Source of the DNA: Oscillospiraceae bacterium
GTDB taxonomy: Bacteria; Bacillota; Clostridia; Oscillospirales; Acutalibacteraceae
Direction of reading: 5' to 3'
Length of the DNA stretch: 64,000 bases
NCBI GenBank assembly: GCA_015066465.1
Contig: SVOI01000006.1
Span: 1-64,000 of the forward strand
In this document: positions 63,000-64,000 of the stretch, in pieces
How the letters are laid out: each line of letters starts with the position of its first letter
How positions within the stretch are numbered: position 1 is the stretch's first letter
The notes under the pieces: model-generated
Told to the model about the DNA's origin: nothing
What the model saw: the letters and a program-made list of their open reading frames with translations, nothing else
Databases searched by the model: none
Translations under genes and position numbers: made by a program

Positions 63000-64000
63000 A
63001 TGAATAAAAAGAAAAGAATTTTTATAATAACTGGAATAATTATTGCTGTTATTATTGCGGTATTAGCAGTATTATTGTTCATAAATAAAAAGAATGAAAC
63101 ACCTACCAATACTACTAATGTTGATGGCGTTGTACTTAAAGAGAATGTTATTGTCATAACTGATGAAACTGACGAGGAATTACAACCGTATAAGATTGAT
63201 GAAAATAATTTGTATTTCAAGAAAAAACCAAAATATCAAGAAACTGAAATTATCGTTTCAGGTATAACAAAAACTGCACCGAATGGTTACATAAGAAAAA
63301 TTGTAAAAATCGAAGAAACAAATGGAGAATATGTTTTAAAAACAGAACCAGCAACATTCCTTGATGTTTTTGAGGTGCTACATCTTACTGCAACAATAGA
63401 ATTAACAGAAGATGAAAGCGGTAATTTTTCGGTAGATGAAACGACAAAAAATGCACTTTCGATACTCCCCAAACTATCATTAAGTGCAACAAATAAAAGC
63501 ACAACAAAAAGTTCAATTTCAAAGGATAAAGATTCTGATAACTCAAACGATGATAATGGAAAGCGAAAAAATTTATTTGAAATTGAATTTGATGAAGAAA
63601 TAGATGGAATTGTTCATCTTCAAGGAAATGCAAGTGCTAAAGTCTGGTTAGAAATAAAGATTGATATTGAAGCTGGAGAAATAACTTGGAGCTTAACTGC
63701 AAATGATGAAATTCAAAGTCATATTTTAATTGGTTGTGGTGCTTCATACGACAAGGAATTTGAAAAAGAATTATTCAGTAAACAGTTACCTAATATTCAG
63801 ATTATGGCTGGTCCAATTCCAATCGTTATAACTAATGAAGTAGGTGCTAATTTAGCATTTGAAGCTGGTATTGCTGGTGAAATCGGAACTTCTGTTGATA
63901 TATTACAAACAAGTAAAAATGGTTTTGTATATACAAGTAAAGATTGTTCAGTAAAAGAAATAAATGATGGTGAATTAAACTCTGGTGGTGTCGAATGTAC
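63000..64000 (+). CDS. Membrane-anchored protein, unknown (3' end missing)
   Basis: The frame from the ATG at 63000 is open to the window end, 333 codons with no stop. Residues 6-28 form a membrane anchor; a Ser/Thr/Asp/Lys-rich linker lies near 165-195, and beta-rich segments before and after it. An AAAAGGA ribosome binding site precedes the ATG. It follows the zinc-ribbon gene by 73 bases, so the two are probably one operon under the XRE operators. No family recognised. Confidence 0.75.
   Translation, partial: MNKKKRIFIITGIIIAVIIAVLAVLLFINKKNETPTNTTNVDGVVLKENVIVITDETDEELQPYKIDENNLYFKKKPKYQETEIIVSGITKTAPNGYIRKIVKIEETNGEYVLKTEPATFLDVFEVLHLTATIELTEDESGNFSVDETTKNALSILPKLSLSATNKSTTKSSISKDKDSDNSNDDNGKRKNLFEIEFDEEIDGIVHLQGNASAKVWLEIKIDIEAGEITWSLTANDEIQSHILIGCGASYDKEFEKELFSKQLPNIQIMAGPIPIVITNEVGANLAFEAGIAGEIGTSVDILQTSKNGFVYTSKDCSVKEINDGELNSGGVEC

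Overview
The window is low-GC DNA from a spore-forming, Gram-positive anaerobe of the Clostridia, most like an Oscillospiraceae/Ruminococcaceae gut or rumen lineage. That placement rests on gene content: Spo0A, SpoVT, SpoIIP, the GPR spore protease, a GerA-type germinant receptor, an Rnf complex, a dockerin protein, a domain-swapped GH3 beta-glucosidase, and AGGAGG-type ribosome binding sites with sigma-A-like promoters of 17-nt spacing. The species cannot be named from the sequence alone.

Layout. 0-3.2 kb: end of an OxlT-like MFS transporter, a small unknown protein, and a HAD hydrolase/ribokinase pair. 3.3-8 kb: secreted transglutaminase-dockerin protein, spoVT, a tRNA-type methyltransferase and a FAD dehydrogenase. 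8.2-13.8 kb: three tandem chemoreceptors with nearly identical signalling domains. 14-18.8 kb: gerAA-gerAB-gerAC facing a DUF421/DUF4363 pair. 18.9-25.8 kb: a glycine-rich membrane protein, a DHHW/MBOAT/DUF4358 surface-acylation set, ApbE and a duplicated-domain lipoprotein. 25.9-32.3 kb: rnfCDGEAB followed by NusG-domain-II and Gx-transporter genes. 32.7-41.5 kb: a TIR-like protein, a patch rich in REP-like repeats holding an orphan immunity-like gene, a GH3 enzyme, spo0A and a Cache chemoreceptor. 41.5-47.5 kb: small membrane proteins, DarA, a DUF1854/ABC exporter pair and a GPH sugar symporter. 47.7-55.5 kb: der, DUF512, rpmF, yceD, a small ATPase, pgi, spoIIP and gpr. 55.5-60.9 kb: a two-component system with a VTC/DUF4956/DUF4353 operon. 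61-64 kb: a possible small RNA, an XRE regulator, and two unknown membrane-anchored proteins, the last running off the window.

How the genes work together. ApbE, the two-FMN RnfG, RnfD and the duplicated lipoprotein look like one membrane flavin/ferredoxin electron-transfer module. The two-component system seems to control both itself and the VTC operon, since 11-bp-spaced ATTGAA direct repeats sit at matching distances from the -10 box of each. Sporulation and germination genes are scattered over the whole window.

Most notable non-genic structure: (i) two 280-bp MITE-like elements with 27-bp terminal inverted repeats, one landed exactly on a stop codon; (ii) REP-like palindromes with a fixed GGGGACGGTTC core and exchangeable, still-complementary arms; (iii) three start sites whose ribosome binding region lies in a hairpin, with a promoter running into the hairpin's 5' arm, so that only read-through RNA could form the hairpin; (iv) a three-site operator around the XRE gene. 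No rRNA, tRNA, CRISPR array or prophage was seen.
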